A DNA stretch of 38,837 nucleotides from Moorena sp. SS36440bin_2 (GTDB lineage Bacteria; Cyanobacteriota; Cyanobacteriia; Cyanobacteriales; Coleofasciculaceae). Made by a program: the position numbers and the translations under genes. A model generated the notes under the pieces. That model ran no database searches. It was not told the DNA's origin and saw nothing but the letters and a program-made list of their open reading frames with translations. The stretch covers positions 1 to 38,837 of the forward strand of contig WTKN01000395.1 of assembly GCA_011524395.1 (NCBI GenBank), in the 5' to 3' direction. Below are positions 17,902-26,257 of the stretch, piece by piece; the first letter of the stretch is position 1; the number at the start of each line of letters is the position of its first letter.

Positions 17902-19824
17902 ATGAAACCGTTACTCAAACTCTGGCCTATAGCCTTGGTAAATAGACTGGTTTCCTTTCAGCAAACCATTAAACGTCAGGGTTGGTGGATTTTGCTATTT
18001 GTGATCGGGATGATAATTCCTCTATGCCAGCTTTCTCCATCCTACGCCAGTGGCACCTTTAAGGATGTCCCAGAGAATTATTGGGCTCAACCGTGTATCA
18101 CCAAATTAGCACAACAAAATATTATCAGGGGTTACCCAGATGGTACCTTTAAACCGAATGCTCCGATCACCAGAGCTGAGTTTGCTGCACTGCTTCTGAA
18201 GGCTTTCCCTAATGCTCCTCAAGTCCGCAGTGACCAAAAATTTGTAGATGTAGCAACTAATTACTGGGCTAATCAGGCTATTCGTAATGCTGATAAAAAG
18301 GGATTTTTGGCTGGCTATCCTGGTAGAGTTTTCCGCCCTAAGCAAAATATCCCTCGTGTCCAAGCGTTAGTATCTTTAGCGAGTGGATTGAAGTATAAAC
18401 CGGTCAAGCCTTCCCTAGAGACTTTAAAGACAGCGTTTACTGATGCTACGGCAATTCCGAACTATGCCCAAAATGCGATCGCAGCAGCTACGGAAAATCA
18501 GATTGTGGTCAATCCCCCTAATGTGAAGCAATTGAAACCTAACCAACAAGCTAGTCGAGCTGAGGTAGCTGCTTTTTTGTGCCAAGCTACCCAAACCACT
18601 GGATTGATTCCTAATCAATACATTGCTAAGGTTGAGGCACCAACTCCTGGTTCTACTGACGCAGAGTTAAGAGGGGTATGGCTGACAAATATTGATAGTG
18701 AGGTACTGTTGTCTAATAGAGCAGTAACGGATAGCCTACAAAAACTTAAGGAGCTGAACTTTAACACGGTATATCCTACAGTGTGGAATTGGGGTTATAC
18801 ACTATATCCGTCTCAAGTAGCTAAACGGGTAGTGGGACTGGAAGCACGAATATCCACGGAGTTAGAGAAAGATTTATTTGACCCAAAAAAGGGGGTGCAG
18901 GGAGGACGAGATGTTCTCAAAGAGATTGTCGAGGTGGGACATGACAATGGTTTGAGAGTTATTCCCTGGTTTGAATTTGGCTTCAAAGCACCTTCCTATT
19001 CTGAATTAGCCAAACGCCACCCAGATTGGCTGACCCAAACTAAAGATGGGGTCAAGACTCAAACTACTAAAGGATTAGAACCAGAGGATGAAAGACTACA
19101 AGAGATTGTTTGGCTCAATCCTTTTAAACCAGAGGTACAGCAATTTATTCAAGATTTAGTTATCGAAGTTGTCAGCAACTATGATGTTGATGGTATCCAA
19201 TTCGATGACCACTTTGGCTTGCCAGTGACCTTTGGTTACGATGACTTCACAGTAGAATTGTACAAAAAAGAACACCAAGGTAAATCTCCTCCCACTGACC
19301 CAAAGGATCAGGAATGGGTACGGTGGCGAGCCAACAAAATAACGGATTTCCTAACCCAGCTATTTCGAGCAGTTAAAGACAGTGTTGAAGACAGTAACAA
19401 TGATGTGATTATTTCCCTATCTCCCAATCCCCAGCGTTTTTCTTACCAATTCTTTTTAGCTGACTGGGCAACTTGGGAACAACGGGGTTTGGTAGAGGAA
19501 CTAATTGTCCAGATTTATCGAGATAATTTCAGCACTTTCATCTCGGAATTAGACCAGACAGAACTCAAAAGAGCACGGAGTCATATTCCGGTAGGAATTG
19601 GGATTTTAAGTGGTCTGAGAACTCGCTTAGTTCCGGTATCACAAATTCAGCGGCAAGTGGATGCTGTCCGACTGCGGGGATTTGCTGGTGTGTCGTTTTT
19701 CTTCTATGAAACCTTGTTAAATATGAGTGATGAACCAGCTTCTAAGCGTCAGAGCGGTTTTGAGGTCATGTTTCCTGAGTTTGTGAAAGCACCAGATATA
19801 GAGGATTGGAAGAAATCCAATTGA
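17902..19824 (+). CDS. SLH-domain, family-10-like glycoside hydrolase (GHL10), exported
   Basis: A 640-residue secreted protein. Residues about 25-50 form a signal or anchor helix (GWWILLFVIGMIIPLCQL) after a long basic start. Three S-layer homology units follow: FKDVPENYWAQ...IIRGYPDGTFKP (about 53-95), FVDVATNYWANQ...FLAGYPGRVFRP (115-160) and a more divergent third (about 180-230). From about 255 comes a TIM-barrel domain of the GHL10/DUF187 type: ELRGVWLTNIDSEVL, FNTVYPTVWNWGYTLYP, LRVIPWFEFGF and YDVDGIQFDDHFG, where the acidic residues would act. SLH units bind cell-wall polymers in the envelope. The sugar substrate is unknown. It is complete. Confidence 0.9.
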   Translation: MKPLLKLWPIALVNRLVSFQQTIKRQGWWILLFVIGMIIPLCQLSPSYASGTFKDVPENYWAQPCITKLAQQNIIRGYPDGTFKPNAPITRAEFAALLLKAFPNAPQVRSDQKFVDVATNYWANQAIRNADKKGFLAGYPGRVFRPKQNIPRVQALVSLASGLKYKPVKPSLETLKTAFTDATAIPNYAQNAIAAATENQIVVNPPNVKQLKPNQQASRAEVAAFLCQATQTTGLIPNQYIAKVEAPTPGSTDAELRGVWLTNIDSEVLLSNRAVTDSLQKLKELNFNTVYPTVWNWGYTLYPSQVAKRVVGLEARISTELEKDLFDPKKGVQGGRDVLKEIVEVGHDNGLRVIPWFEFGFKAPSYSELAKRHPDWLTQTKDGVKTQTTKGLEPEDERLQEIVWLNPFKPEVQQFIQDLVIEVVSNYDVDGIQFDDHFGLPVTFGYDDFTVELYKKEHQGKSPPTDPKDQEWVRWRANKITDFLTQLFRAVKDSVEDSNNDVIISLSPNPQRFSYQFFLADWATWEQRGLVEELIVQIYRDNFSTFISELDQTELKRARSHIPVGIGILSGLRTRLVPVSQIQRQVDAVRLRGFAGVSFFFYETLLNMSDEPASKRQSGFEVMFPEFVKAPDIEDWKKSN

Positions 19825-19843
19825 GGCGTTGCTGAATTCAATT

Positions 19844-19950
19844 GAGGTGTTAGGTGTTAGGTGTTAGGTGTTAGGTGTTAGGTTTGAGGTGTTAGGTTTG
19901 AGGTTTGAGGTTTTAGGTTTTAGGGATTAGGTGTTAGGTTTGAGGTGTTA
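19844..19950. repeat. Heptanucleotide tandem repeats (GGTGTTA / GGTTTGA)
   Basis: About five uninterrupted copies of GGTGTTA, followed by variants GGTTTGA, GGTTTTA and GGTGTTA in 7-bp register. It is a short tandemly repeated repetitive sequence of the heptamer type known from filamentous cyanobacteria. It lies immediately before the four-helix-bundle gene. An inverted relative (CCTAAAA) lies on the far side of that gene. Confidence 0.85.
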
Positions 19951-20190
19951 GATAACGACTAAACAAAAAAGGTGATCAGGGTGCTCGAAGTTAAGAGTTA
20001 TCGAGACTTAAAGGTTTGGAATCGGGCAATGGACTTGGTTGTACTATGCTACAAACTTACTTCTAAGTTACCAAAAACTGAGATTTATGGACTGAGCAGC
20101 CAAATTCAACGAGCTGCTGTTTCGATTCCAGCTAATATCCCTGAGGGCAAAGGGAGACAGCATTTGGGAGACTATATCCATCTGAGATGC

Positions 20191-20242
20191 GGCAAGGGGA
20201 CTCCCGTTATACCCGGCACGGGTTAGCGGGAGGGGAATTGCC
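20191..20242 (-). repeat. Right-end hairpin of the IscB element
   Basis: A long, interrupted stem-loop: GGCAA (20191-20195) pairs with TTGCC (20238-20242), CTCCCG (20201-20206) with CGGGAG (20227-20232), and ACCCG (20211-20215) with CGGGT (20219-20223) around the loop GCA. Subterminal hairpins like this are the recognition feature of Y1 (IS200/IS605) transposases. It ends seven bases from the host-gene junction. Confidence 0.8.
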
Positions 20243-20351
20243 GCGCTTCTAGTAAACTACCCGATAGGGTATCCTTATTTTCAAGATTGATATTCATAGC
20301 CGTCAGCCTTGTGAATAGTTTTCAAGTATTTGGGATGTACGTCAATTTTTT

Positions 20352-21938
20352 GTAACCGTCCCATGGCCTTACGCCACCATAGGTATTTGAGTGTTGATCA
20401 GAGTTTGTGGTAATAGGGATGGAGCCGATAGCCCTAACCGCTGGGCTCGAATTGCCTGTGTGAGATAATCCAAGGGATTTTTCTGCTGTGCTTTGAGGGA
20501 TGTCACCACAGTAAGAATTCTCGAAACGAATTCACTGCCAGCTTGAGATTGGGAACCAAAGCTGGTTCGCCGCCAAATCACTGCAGTGCGTAGGGCACGT
20601 TCTGCGGCATTATTTGTGGGCTCTACCCCTGGAACATAGACAAAAGTCCACAGCGCAGCCTCTAGTTTTAATAACTCTCGGGCTGTGCGTACTGTTTTGG
20701 CCAAGGGTGATTTTTCCCTGTTGGCAATTGGTATTGCTGCAGCAGCTTCTAACTCGGTCTTCAAACCGATTCTCAATGGCTCCACCGCCATCACAAACTG
20801 CTCACGACTCATGGTGCCATCCCGTACTCGATGCCACCATCGAAATAACCTACGTTCTCGACGCAATAGAGCTTCACCAATTTGTTTCGACACACCACTG
20901 CGTTCGGCCATAGCCGTCAAATCCCGCTTCAGATGAGCCCAACATACTTGACGATGCATCACCTCCAACCAGTTGTAAGCACTGTAACGGTCTGAGATTA
21001 AAATACCTTTGAAGTCTTCTCCGAGTAATGCTTTGGCTGTTGCTTGAGAGCGACTCAATACCACCGAAAAGACAATCACCAACGGGGTAACTAATACCCA
21101 CAGCCATCCTTTGGTGTGCCTGGAATTGAGTCCATCACCATTGCCTTGGCTAAAGCTGGTTTCATCACTATGAACAAACGCCTGGCCTTGAACATACTGC
21201 TGAGCTTGTTCCACAGGACTTGCGACCGCCTCACTCACCTGGTGACGAATACGATTGATGCTCCCACGGGAAAGCTCAACACTAAACAAAGTAGCAAGTA
21301 AGGACTTCACCATTCGGTGACTTTGGCGATGTTCTACACTCAACCAAGCCACTACTGCCGCTAATCGGTCTCCATAGCCGGTTGATGGTACCTCGGCAGG
21401 GAGTGCTGCACGGTTCTTCCTACCGCAGCAACTACACTCCAACTGATGCAGTTGATGTTCAATCACATAGGCCGATAGCGGCGGAATATCAACGATTTGA
21501 TGACGTAATGGCTGCTCGTCTAAGCCGCTCAACTGCTCTCCACAATGCTGACAAATATCTGGTACATGGGAATGAACTTCGCTACAGGCTTCGAGGGGAT
21601 AGAGCTTTGGTGTTTTCAGGGATGAGGGATCACTGCTAGACTTTTTCTTTTTCTTTTTCTTTTTGAGAGTCTGAGGGTTTGACAAATCTTGATGACCAAA
21701 ACCGTCACTTGAGGGGGGACGAGATGAATTTTGTGAATTTTGCTTGAGTTGCTCTTCTATATAGGCCAAACGCTCACTCAAAACTGTTACCACCGCTTTT
21801 ACACTCCCTGGGGTGGCATCCCAATCTGATTGAGGAATTTGAATCCCTGCGATGTTAATCTCTACACTCATAAAACCGAACTTACCACAGAATTGCCACT
21901 GAAACCCACATTTCTTCGTTGGAGCCTGGGACGGTTAC
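20352..21938 (-). mobile_element. IS66-family insertion sequence (1587 bp), apparently intact
   Basis: The ends are exact. GTAACCGTCCCA at 20352-20363 is repeated in inverted orientation as TGGGACGGTTAC at 21927-21938. The flanks are the 8-bp duplication AATTTTTT (20344-20351 and 21939-21946). A GTAA end and 8-bp duplications are hallmarks of the IS66 family. Only the transposase gene is present, without the accessory tnpA/tnpB frames, as in the ISBst12-like subgroup. It sits in codons of the last part of iscB. Confidence 0.95.
20369..21871 (-). CDS. IS66 family transposase (TnpC)
   Basis: A 500-residue DDE transposase. The N-terminus is a coiled coil (ERLAYIEEQLKQNSQNSSRPPSSD) followed by a run of eight lysines (coding repeat AAAAAG). 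A zinc-binding domain follows with CQHCGEQL and ECSCCG pairs. The catalytic core shows Asp in FVHSDETSFS, Asp in LISDRYSAYNWL next to CWAHLKRDLTAM, and Glu in EPTNNAAERALR. Length and order match IS66 TnpC. No frameshift or stop is seen, so the element could still be active. Confidence 0.96.
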   Translation of the reverse strand: MSVEINIAGIQIPQSDWDATPGSVKAVVTVLSERLAYIEEQLKQNSQNSSRPPSSDGFGHQDLSNPQTLKKKKKKKKSSSDPSSLKTPKLYPLEACSEVHSHVPDICQHCGEQLSGLDEQPLRHQIVDIPPLSAYVIEHQLHQLECSCCGRKNRAALPAEVPSTGYGDRLAAVVAWLSVEHRQSHRMVKSLLATLFSVELSRGSINRIRHQVSEAVASPVEQAQQYVQGQAFVHSDETSFSQGNGDGLNSRHTKGWLWVLVTPLVIVFSVVLSRSQATAKALLGEDFKGILISDRYSAYNWLEVMHRQVCWAHLKRDLTAMAERSGVSKQIGEALLRRERRLFRWWHRVRDGTMSREQFVMAVEPLRIGLKTELEAAAAIPIANREKSPLAKTVRTARELLKLEAALWTFVYVPGVEPTNNAAERALRTAVIWRRTSFGSQSQAGSEFVSRILTVVTSLKAQQKNPLDYLTQAIRAQRLGLSAPSLLPQTLINTQIPMVA

Positions 21939-23172
21939 AATTTTTTGAGTTGGTAGTTGAAGGGTAAAGCTAGGTCTAAAGCGAATTGCAATACGTCCGA
22001 CATATTGACCAGCAAACTTACCTTTGATGACATCAGCTTTAACAATATCACCTGTTTGAAAACCCTGAAAAAACTTAGCTTTTGGAGCGTGAGCTTTCGG
22101 AAAACCATATTTGCTCTTGACGACAACGCTGCCTAGTTCCGTGTCCTTTAGCTGCAATTAACAGCGGTTTTATTCCCCTGATAAGTAGCCGCTAAGGTGT
22201 TGATTTACCAACACAAGAAGCATCAGTCCAATGGTGTTTTTCAATCATTCTGACCTTACGGTTAAATTTGGTCAGTCCCCCAGAACCTACTTCTACAAGT
22301 AACCCGGTTTCTTGAAGTCTTCTATACAATTCCCATCGGGTAGTATTAACCGCAGTCGCGTCTTTAAGTGAAGTCTTGGTTTTCCCCTTAATTTTCTTCA
22401 ATAGTTCAGGCTTTTTACTTAAAAACTCTTCTACATATTTGTTACCTTTTTTCTGATTACAAGGTCTACAAGCTAAGGTGAGATTGCTTACTCTGTTAGA
22501 ACCTCCTTTTGATTTGGGGACAATGTGTTCTATTTCCAATGGGGTGTTTTCAGCGTTGCAGTAGACACATTTTCTTCTCCATTTGGCAAGCAAGTATTCC
22601 TTGACCTCAAAGCCGAATAACTCACCGCGTTGATATTCAACCTCGCTAATTTCAGGGTTTTGCATTTGCTGCAAATCAAACCTGACTAACTCTTGAGAAA
22701 TAGCGCTAATCGGACAGACTTTTCTAATTCGTTTCACCCAAGTCTCAATATTGTTAATTCGGCTTTCAAGAGATGGGGGTAACCATCCTTGTCTACCAGT
22801 TCTGTTCAAAAAACGAGGTTTGCGATATCGAGTCTTACGGTTGCGTCTACCTCTCCTTAATGCCCTGCGAGAGTCTAGAGAATTCTTAATCTGTTGTCCC
22901 CTGTGAGATATTTCTAAGGCGCTTGTGACACGTCCTGTTTCTTCTTGAACAATAGCCATCCCGCTTGTTTTACTACCAGGGTCTATCTTTAAACGATGTG
23001 AATGAGTGACAGATTTTTCTAAAATCCTGTCTTTTAATACAATTGTAAATGGGTACCGTTTAAATACTTTAGCCCTTCCCATGTTCAATAGCTCTCTTGC
23101 TCGTGCCGGGTGGCATGGATCCAGTGGTTTCTTATTTTGATCTAGAACGAAAACTCGCATTACTTTGAACAC

Positions 23173-23405
23173 TCCACAATGTGGGTAAAGTTTGCCTAGA
23201 CAATGTTATCTAGCTTTGTTCGGTACAGCTCACTGGCTTAACTCGCTACACCTGTTTAAAGCTGTACGACAGTTGCTACAAACTGGCACGCATTTGTAGG
23301 TGTCATGAGCTAGATAACGTAGCTCGCTTAGAGCTTAGTCTGGTCAACTATGAGCTTTTTACAAGCTCCCGCTATAGTCTGAAGGACTTAGCGGTGAGTT
23401 GTTGA
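23173..23405 (-). ncRNA. Candidate IscB omega-RNA
   Basis: A 233-bp non-coding stretch between the left end of the element and iscB, where IscB omega-RNAs are encoded. It is dense in perfect stems: GTTATCTAGC/GCTAGATAAC (23205-23214/23309-23318), GTACAGC/GCTGTAC, CTACAAA/TTTGTAG, GAGCTT/AAGCTC, CGCTA/TAGCG. There is also GGTCAAC (23342-23348) with GTTGACC (23401-23407), which closes the 5' domain and reaches into the duplicated junction bases. In the known systems the guide is the 5' extension read from the flank, here the four-helix-bundle gene just beyond 23406-23411. The assignment rests on position and folding, not on a covariance search. Confidence 0.75.
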
Positions 23406-23603
23406 CCATCTCTCCATAGCTAATGGTTCTCTCAAAGAATTGGAAACACATTTGCTAATTACTGGCAGATTATCTTATCTTCAAAACTCTGAGTTACAAC
23501 CCGTTTTAGAGTTAAGCGATGAAATAGGAAGAATGCTCAACAGTCTGATAGAAAAACTAAAGGAGAAGAAGAAAAATTAGGCTATCCGAATAATTAGCGT
23601 TTT

Positions 23604-23647
23604 ACCTAAAACCTAAAACCTAAAACCTAACACCTAAAATCTAACAC
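23604..23647. repeat. Heptanucleotide tandem repeat (CCTAAAA)
   Basis: About five copies of CCTAAAA/CCTAACA in 7-bp register after the end of the four-helix-bundle gene, running into the 3' end of the SDR gene. On the opposite strand it reads TTTTAGG, related to the GGTTTTA variants before the gene, so the locus is bracketed by inverted heptamer repeats. Confidence 0.75.
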
Positions 23648-23662
23648 CACTTCTCTGCTGCG

Positions 23663-24433
23663 CTAAGCGCGAACGTATGAAGCTCCATTAATATCAATGT
23701 TTGTTCCAGTTGCCGAGGGGACTTGTCCGGACAAGAGGAAAACCACCATGGCAGCAATTTCCTCTGGCTGAGCGATTCGCTGTAGGGGAATACCTGATAA
23801 TATCTGAGACAGAGGATAGTTTTGGGTAAATTCCGCAGCCATTTCCGTATCAACAAAGCCGGGACAAATAGAATAGGCTAGTATGCCATCAGCAGCGAAG
23901 TTTCGAGCAATACTTTTAGTTAAATTACTTAGTGCTGCTTTGGAGGCTGCATAGTGTATATACTCTGGGGTATCACCACGATGAGCTGCACGACTGGAAA
24001 TATTGACAATAATTCCTCCTCCCTTGGACTTAAAGTGTTCTATTGCCCGTCTGGTGATGGAACTAACAGCAATCAAGTTCACCTGAAAAGTTTCGATCCA
24101 TTTCTCTTCCCAGAGTAAGGGATTATCATCCAAGCTGAGTTCGGTCATGATGGCGGCATTATTGACAACACCATCAATGGCATATCCCAGATTAAGAATT
24201 TCCTCCACTAATTCTTGTCCTGCTTGGGGCTGGGATAAGTCTTTTTGAATTACAAAACAATCAGTTTTTGCCTTGGATGCCAGTTCTTTGGCTGAGTCGA
24301 TGTGGGCATTGCAGTGCAGGATAACTTTTGCCCCTAAGGTGATCAGGCGATCGCTAATCGAGGAACCGATTCCCGTTCCTGCACCTGTTACTAAGAACGT
24401 CTTTTCTGAAAAAGATAAGTTTTCAAGATTCAT
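23663..24433 (-). CDS. Short-chain dehydrogenase/reductase (FabG-like)
   Basis: A 256-residue classical SDR using NAD(P)H. The cofactor motif TGAGTGIG is at residues 16-23, then VVNNAA (89-94). The catalytic Ser is in NISSRAA (146-147), and Tyr161 and Lys165 are in YAASK. CPGFVDTEM and the C-terminal SATGTNIDINGASYVRA fit the 3-oxoacyl-ACP reductase/3-hydroxyacyl type. The substrate is not determinable, and there is no fatty-acid or polyketide gene next to it. The family is certain, the exact role is not. Its 3' end abuts the heptamer repeat. Confidence 0.9.
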   Translation of the reverse strand: MNLENLSFSEKTFLVTGAGTGIGSSISDRLITLGAKVILHCNAHIDSAKELASKAKTDCFVIQKDLSQPQAGQELVEEILNLGYAIDGVVNNAAIMTELSLDDNPLLWEEKWIETFQVNLIAVSSITRRAIEHFKSKGGGIIVNISSRAAHRGDTPEYIHYAASKAALSNLTKSIARNFAADGILAYSICPGFVDTEMAAEFTQNYPLSQILSGIPLQRIAQPEEIAAMVVFLLSGQVPSATGTNIDINGASYVRA

Positions 24434-24585
24434 TTAATCAGAAATTAACCAGACTCACGTTAACTTAATTGTTAGAATTGTTAGACTGTTTATGAGTAAA
24501 ACACTCTGGCGAAGACACAACTAAACAATTCAACATTCCCTTACCACACAAAGCTTGCAGGGGAATTTTTACCCACTCAGAAGTG

Positions 24586-24625
24586 TGTTCTAGGGTTTAT
24601 CATAGCTATGATAAACCCTAGAACA
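24586..24625. terminator. Perfect 40-bp palindrome, possible terminator
   Basis: Twenty bases (TGTTCTAGGGTTTATCATAG) are followed directly by their exact reverse complement, with no spacer. It lies 61 bp after the stop of the FAD oxidoreductase gene and 153 bp upstream of the SDR gene, both on the minus strand. There is no T-run, so a rho-independent terminator is only one reading; a protein-binding site or a repeat unit are others. Confidence 0.55.
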
Positions 24626-24685
24626 TAAATCGAGCAATAGTCAGCGAATAATTACTTTCTTAAGATTTACTTGATCAAAAGTATC

Positions 24686-26257
24686 TCAAACCAGCACTAA
24701 TAAAGACTCGAAATTCTTCAATTTCTTAGCTTCATTATTATTAGCATATCCATAGACGCGAGGAAGTTGCTTCGTGCTTAAAAGTACTTTTCTGACCTCA
24801 GAGTTGGATACATTACTTAGATTCCTGCCAGAAAGAAGGGCAGTAATAGCAGCAATACCCAATGCCTGACCAACACCAGCATTAAATTCGACAATTCTAC
24901 CAGCGGAGGAAGCAAACCCTTGAAACCCAGAACCAGGACTGACAACGGCTAAATTAGGGACTGTCTTAATTTGGGCATGCTGGATGCCAATGTTGAAAAT
25001 TGGCTTACTAAAACTTACACTTTTTATCCCGTTCTGAGAGGCTCTGTTACCAAGACCTTCGATACCCCCGCGCACATCAAAATGATAGCCAAAGGTTCCC
25101 AAAGCGGACCAATTCGGTGTACCACCTAAGAGCATTTGGGATCCATAGAGAGGGTCTACTACACCAGTAATATTGCCTGCATGGCGGATATAAAGTTCTG
25201 ATGCTGGCTTAACGGCTTTCGCTCCGATACCCTTTAGCCAAGTTTCCACGAAATTCATTTCTTCGAGAATCTTAGCAGAGGGTTTAGCACCTCCTTGAGC
25301 TAATTCCTCTGCTTCAGTGCCATTGACCTTACAGAGGAGGGCATTCCAGGAAAGCCTACCTCCTGGAAGAATTGCCACATTGCCTTCATCGAGGATGACA
25401 CCACTTTTTGCTATAGAGAAGGTCTTACCTCTAAAAGAGTGGTAAGCTACGGATAGGGCTGGGGATCGAATGTCGATATAATCCTTACCGACCCACATGG
25501 TTTTCAGATTACCCCTGGGGTCTCTCATATTCTTCCTGAGTCGTTCAGCAAACTGAGGATCAGACCCAGCAGCTTGCTTTAACCACCGTTGAGCTTCTTG
25601 ATCAGCAGGATTAGTGAAGCGTTTGAGATAGGCATACTCTACCTGCTTTAGTCTTCTAATACTGAGTCCATGAGTTTCAAATACTAGGGTGACTGGTAGT
25701 TCGGATTCGGGTAAGCCAAAGGTGTTAAATCCTTTGAGTTTCCTAACTCCAGCCGCTTGGGCTAATTCTCCATTGACAGTGGAATCGATAAATTGCTTAC
25801 CAAAATAGGTTTCACCTCTGGCTAACTTGATGCCAGCTAGCTTTGGACCGTCTTTAATCACTGATGCAATCTTGACTTCCCGGATCAGAGCCACACCTGC
25901 TTCTTGCATCATTTTCTTGAGGGCGGCATCAGCTTTGCGGGGGTCAAGAGCAATTAAGTTGACACCTGAGCGCTGTAAAAATTCTTTGTAGAGGCTAGGG
26001 GGTGAGCCAAAGGTGTCCAGCTTGAGGGATTTACGGAGGTTACGAGGAATCTGGCAGCGATCAAGGTAGGCCAGACCTCCCCTGACCAGATGACCACCAA
26101 CACCTTCATGTTTACTGCCTTTGGACATTAACAGAATGCGTGGATACTTACCTGTCCGGCGGCGATACTCTTTACCAGCTGCGATCAGCGCTAAGATACC
26201 TGGAACTTCATCACCAAAGCCAATGACATCGTAAGAACGTTCTTGATTACTAGCCAT
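24686..26257 (-). CDS. FAD-dependent oxidoreductase
   Basis: The frame is open from 26293, but ATG 26257 has GAGGGA at good distance and gives 523 residues starting MASNQERSYDVIGFGDEVPG. That segment is a Rossmann dinucleotide fold with an altered G-F-G-D-E-V-P-G loop. Further on, EGVGGHLVRGGLAYLDR and GKQFIDSTVNGELAQAAG resemble FAD-dependent oxidoreductases of the PF12831 type, in which the second glycine-rich segment contacts FAD. The C-terminus has VVSPGSGFQGFASSAGRIVEFNAGVGQALGIAA, the FAD-closing motif. Substrate unknown. It is monocistronic, with hairpins on both sides. Confidence 0.8.
   Translation of the reverse strand: MASNQERSYDVIGFGDEVPGILALIAAGKEYRRRTGKYPRILLMSKGSKHEGVGGHLVRGGLAYLDRCQIPRNLRKSLKLDTFGSPPSLYKEFLQRSGVNLIALDPRKADAALKKMMQEAGVALIREVKIASVIKDGPKLAGIKLARGETYFGKQFIDSTVNGELAQAAGVRKLKGFNTFGLPESELPVTLVFETHGLSIRRLKQVEYAYLKRFTNPADQEAQRWLKQAAGSDPQFAERLRKNMRDPRGNLKTMWVGKDYIDIRSPALSVAYHSFRGKTFSIAKSGVILDEGNVAILPGGRLSWNALLCKVNGTEAEELAQGGAKPSAKILEEMNFVETWLKGIGAKAVKPASELYIRHAGNITGVVDPLYGSQMLLGGTPNWSALGTFGYHFDVRGGIEGLGNRASQNGIKSVSFSKPIFNIGIQHAQIKTVPNLAVVSPGSGFQGFASSAGRIVEFNAGVGQALGIAAITALLSGRNLSNVSNSEVRKVLLSTKQLPRVYGYANNNEAKKLKNFESLLVLV

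Larger units (their letters stand above)
20281..23160 (-). pseudogene. iscB: iscB, RNA-guided nuclease, inactivated in its C-terminal domain
   Basis: IscB is the likely ancestor of Cas9. The ATG at 23160 has GGAG upstream (GTG at 23172 is an alternative). Residues 1-55 are the N-terminal PLMP-type domain, with DPCHPARARELL. RuvC-I Asp60 is in LKIDPGSKTSG, the bridge helix is SRRALRRGRRNRKTRYRK (97-114), RuvC-II Glu157 is in ISQELVRF, the HNH domain has CVYC...LEIEHIVPKSKGGSN (198-223), and RuvC-III is HHWTDASCVG. After KSTP a TAG replaces an expected Glu codon. About 80 bp on, one extra base near CAAGAGCAAATAT shifts the frame. The rest (KYGFPKAHAPKAKFFQGFQTG..., 21947-22115) is interrupted by IS66. 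Beyond the IS, 20343-20281 encodes DVHPKYLKTIHKADGYEYQS and a stop. Confidence 0.92.
20184..23411 (-). mobile_element. IscB-bearing IS200/IS605-like element (with IS66 nested inside)
   Basis: The limits are fixed by the interrupted host gene to within the six duplicated bases CCATCT. The total is 3228 bp, or 1633 bp without the IS66 copy and its duplication. On the minus strand the order is left end and omega-RNA region (23405-23173), iscB (from 23160), then a right-end hairpin (20242-20191). There is no tnpA, so it is a non-autonomous passenger-type element. Confidence 0.88.
19981..23580 (+). pseudogene. Four-helix-bundle (23S rRNA-IVP-like) protein gene, split by the IscB element
   Basis: The 5' part (19981-20183) encodes VLEVKSYRDLKVWNRAMDLV and SIPANIPEGKGRQHLGDYIHL. 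The 3' part (23412-23580) continues SIANGSLKELETHLLITGRL and ends KEKKKN-stop. Joined at the six bases CCATCT, present once in the empty site and now found on both sides (20178-20183 and 23406-23411), they give one frame of about 123 residues, the usual family length. The GTG at 19981 is preceded by AAGGTGAT, a good ribosome-binding site; GTG at 19972 is an alternative. Members of this family occur as rRNA intervening-sequence proteins or stand-alone genes of unknown role. The 5' part alone ends at 20226 with element-encoded residues. Confidence 0.9.

Noticed and set aside
19844-19950. CRISPR array
   Set aside because: The repeats are 7-bp units with no spacers, and there are no cas genes; the same holds for the other heptamer tracts.
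21882-22157. 91-codon frame as an independent small gene
   Set aside because: It is the frame-shifted C-terminal domain of IscB (KYGFPK...GFQTGD...GQYVGRIAIR), cut by IS66; its last codons come from the IS66 end.
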